This document shows positions 62,701-64,000 of a DNA stretch of 64,000 bases, piece after piece. Both the position numbers and the translations under genes were made by a program. The notes beneath the pieces were generated by a model. It was given only the letters and a program-made list of their open reading frames with translations. It was not told the DNA's origin and did no database searches. Numbering within the stretch: position 1 is the stretch's first letter; each line of letters begins with the position of its first letter. The stretch is from contig OZ037772.1 in NCBI GenBank assembly GCA_964035545.1, positions 6,406,889-6,470,888 of the forward strand, in the 5' to 3' direction. Source of the DNA: Bugula neritina (lineage: Eukaryota; Bryozoa; Gymnolaemata; Cheilostomatida; Bugulidae).

Positions 62701-63795
62701 TAGAAGTAAGACGACTCCCGCGGTACACACCCCGATAACTATTCCGTTTATTGAGGCTGAAAAAGAATGCAGATATGAGAGCCTGTGTAGATTAACTGCT
62801 CATGAAAACAGTATTGAAGGTTAATAGAGAAAATATACGGATACAGACTTCACACTGTTGCATGAGTAGATACTTCTTATATATAATATACTGAAACAAC
62901 CTGCTAAAGCTAGAGACATGAGGAGGGAACTTTCAAGTGGGAAACCCTAAGCATGCAGTGAAATGTATTACTTGAGTAATCTTCCACATTGCCAGAGATT
63001 AATTGCACACATGCCAATGGCTTTACTGCCTTTTAATAAATTAGTTAAATTTCAAAACATCAATTTCTATTTTCAATAATGACCGTTGATTGGAATAAAA
63101 AAACGTAAAACTGAAATGTAGATTACTCAATAAGTCTAGACAATGTTCGTTAGGCAATTAAACTGAGTGAAATCCACACAACAGCTGTATTTTGCTGCTA
63201 GGGCAAAGTTTTTTTAGTGGTCTGCGCAGAAATCCGAGCTCATAACTATACCCTGTCTAGAGAGCACTTTTCTGACATCAAATTACGTTATGTATATTCT
63301 CAGAGAATCGTAGCAGAGGCAATCTTGGGAATTAGTTAAAAAGGTTTGACTAAAACTACTGTTTCAATTGATTTCATCAGAAAAGCTTTTCCAGCTAAGG
63401 ATTGGACATGACAACATGCTTGTGTAGTTAAGCTGTAAGCTAACATTATAGTCTATGTTATTATCATTCCACCACCTTTGCAACCTATCTTTGCCCAGTT
63501 TCAGTGTAAACAGAATGGAGTCGATAGCAAACCTTGGTAAATATCGCTAAGCAAATAAAAACATGAAGACATTTACTCGAATTTTTCCAATCAGAAACGT
63601 TTAACCTTGACTTGACATTCTCATAAAATAATCTGATGAAAAAAAACCATTGACTTCTGTTAAAACAATAAACTCACAAGGGTTCTTGAGCTGCTGAAAG
63701 GGAGACACGGCTTTAGTACATGGTTCACACGTCCCGTGAATATTGCACATTCCTGCCTCCTCGTTACAAAGAGTCGAGATAAACGTTGGAACTAC
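56713..63795 (-). CDS. Gene H: IL-17-receptor-like membrane protein (5' end beyond window)
   Basis: Eleven exons visible: 63795-63678, 62756-62607, 61852-61702, 61284-61104, 60764-60666, 60156-60055, 59689-59635, 58834-58781, 58456-58138, 57515-57460 and 56993-56713; 522 codons including the stop. The first visible exon has a juxtamembrane cysteine motif (C-6-C-5-C-2-C, MCNIHGTCEPC). TM is INGIVIGVCTAGVVLLLVFT. The SEFIR-like region has KVCLAYVSENTYDLL, NYVLVMYSWPLLQTLYFF, VFDHVPVPNRNEL and an AIDDVAKYDSGF helix. Exon lengths 99, 102 and 55 and all intron phases match gene G, so the genes are tandem paralogues. The tail is longer than in G (Pro/Gln/Thr-rich, PESQNSTVEV, QAPKPAYKV) and ends STRIYHF. 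The signal peptide and most of the ectodomain lie beyond the window edge. Confidence 0.72.
57572..57800 (+). mobile_element. 3' relic of a non-LTR retrotransposon
   Basis: Plus-strand frame reads EEDIRRVHEMKVAGKRNRGR, then PKHRWQDTIRKYLQ, then EEDAQNRVRWRSLI and a stop at about 57776. The GKR-RGRPK-RW...DA-DR-RWR pattern is typical of the C-terminus of many LINE pol proteins. It has no start codon and is truncated at the 5' end. It lies antisense in an intron of gene H. Confidence 0.75.
58955..59104 (+). mobile_element. Diverged SINE copy
   Basis: AGAGAGCAGCTATGGACCAG head, AGAAAGGGCATCTAATCATA core and AACTGCTCTTAGGCCACA. In an intron of gene H, directly followed by a younger copy. Confidence 0.55.
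59121..59310 (+). mobile_element. tRNA-derived SINE copy
   Basis: GGTTTAACGGTTAAAACACG head, GCTTCGAACCCC B box, GGTGATGTTAGGAAGAGCAT, CTCCTGTGCCACATATGAA and TCATCAGGGTTTCTCATG. In an intron of gene H. Confidence 0.8.
60195..60648. repeat. 22-bp minisatellite
   Basis: About 20 copies of ACACATACATACAGTAGTGT plus TG, with 4-bp-shorter variants, in an intron of gene H. Open frames of 140-274 codons cross it, but only two small parts (60156-60055 and 60764-60666) are true exons. Confidence 0.95.
60805..61018 (+). mobile_element. tRNA-derived SINE copy, near full length
   Basis: AGGGAGCAGCCATGGTCTAG and TGGTTAGAACG (A box), GGGATCGAACCC (B box), GGTGATGTTAGGAAGAGCAT, CTCCTGTGCGTCATAA, CCATCAGGGGCTTCTCACAG, GCGACTATAAACTTGCGTGA and T-rich end. 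A useful family reference; it lies in an intron of gene H. Confidence 0.9.
61305..61645. repeat. 16-bp minisatellite
   Basis: About 20 copies of AACTCACAGTTACAGT/AACTCACAGTTACGGT and AACTCACAGTCACAGT, in an intron of gene H, starting about 20 bp upstream of the exon at 61284. Confidence 0.95.
62205..62590. repeat. Two adjacent degenerate minisatellites
   Basis: 62205-62315 has about four copies of CTTAGTAGCTGACCTAAGGT-like units. 62365-62590 has about six copies of an approximately 32-bp unit around AAGCTCAGCCAATTAAATGC. Both lie in the intron just downstream of the TM exon of gene H. Confidence 0.8.
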
Positions 63796-64000
63796 CTATC
63801 AGTGAGAGAGATAAAAACAAGTTTACACGCAATAGTATTAGGATGAAGTGCTGGAATACAAGTACAAATCTGTCGACAGCATTATCGTATATATTGTAAA
63901 ACCTTGTATATTATTATGAGTTAAGTTATTATCAAATGATTCTTCAATACATCTTCATTTCTAACTTTCTAAACGGAATTCAGCATTCTATGATGTAAAG

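Overview
The window is nuclear DNA from an animal, most likely a lophotrochozoan invertebrate such as a bryozoan or mollusc. That placement is an inference from intron-rich genes, an F-type-lectin/PAN gene family, tandem IL-17-receptor-like genes, a Penelope-like element and a tRNA-derived SINE; no species marker was recognised. The background is AT-rich with many (TA)n tracts. Nothing bacterial was seen: no operons, rRNA or CRISPR.

Region 1 (about 3.0-37.3 kb) is a cluster of six related loci for small secreted lectin-like proteins. Each has the same five-exon plan: signal peptide plus N-terminus, PAN/Apple-like exon 1, PAN/Apple-like exon 2, and two exons that form an F5/8-type-C / F-type-lectin-like domain. 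All introns between them are phase 1. Three loci are intact and each encodes exactly 353 aa: B (14507-12018, minus), D (20117-23365, plus) and E (28885-26314, minus). Locus A (6606-3032, minus) carries an in-frame TAG. Locus C (17052-18695, plus) is a two-exon relic with a lost splice acceptor. Locus F (37262-34099, minus) has two 2-bp insertions and a duplicated exon end. B and D are head-to-head inverted copies with about 1 kb of shared upstream DNA. Mobile DNA is dense here: a 5'-truncated Penelope-like element with a GIY-YIG domain and a hammerhead-ribozyme-like fold, a GC-rich 5'-truncated Ty3/gypsy element ending in a 3' LTR immediately upstream of gene E, SINEs and MITEs.

Region 2 (about 38.6-63.8 kb) holds two tandem minus-strand genes for type I membrane receptors with a SEFIR-like cytoplasmic domain, i.e. 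IL-17-receptor-like. Gene G (49003-38654) is complete at 14 exons and 682 aa. Gene H (63795-56713) runs off the right edge, with 11 exons visible. They share exon lengths and phases through the SEFIR region and a C-terminal tail ending IYHF. Their introns are full of minisatellites.

Taken together, the window looks like an immune or recognition neighbourhood: a rapidly duplicating secreted lectin family beside cytokine-type receptors. The functional link between the two groups is inference only.
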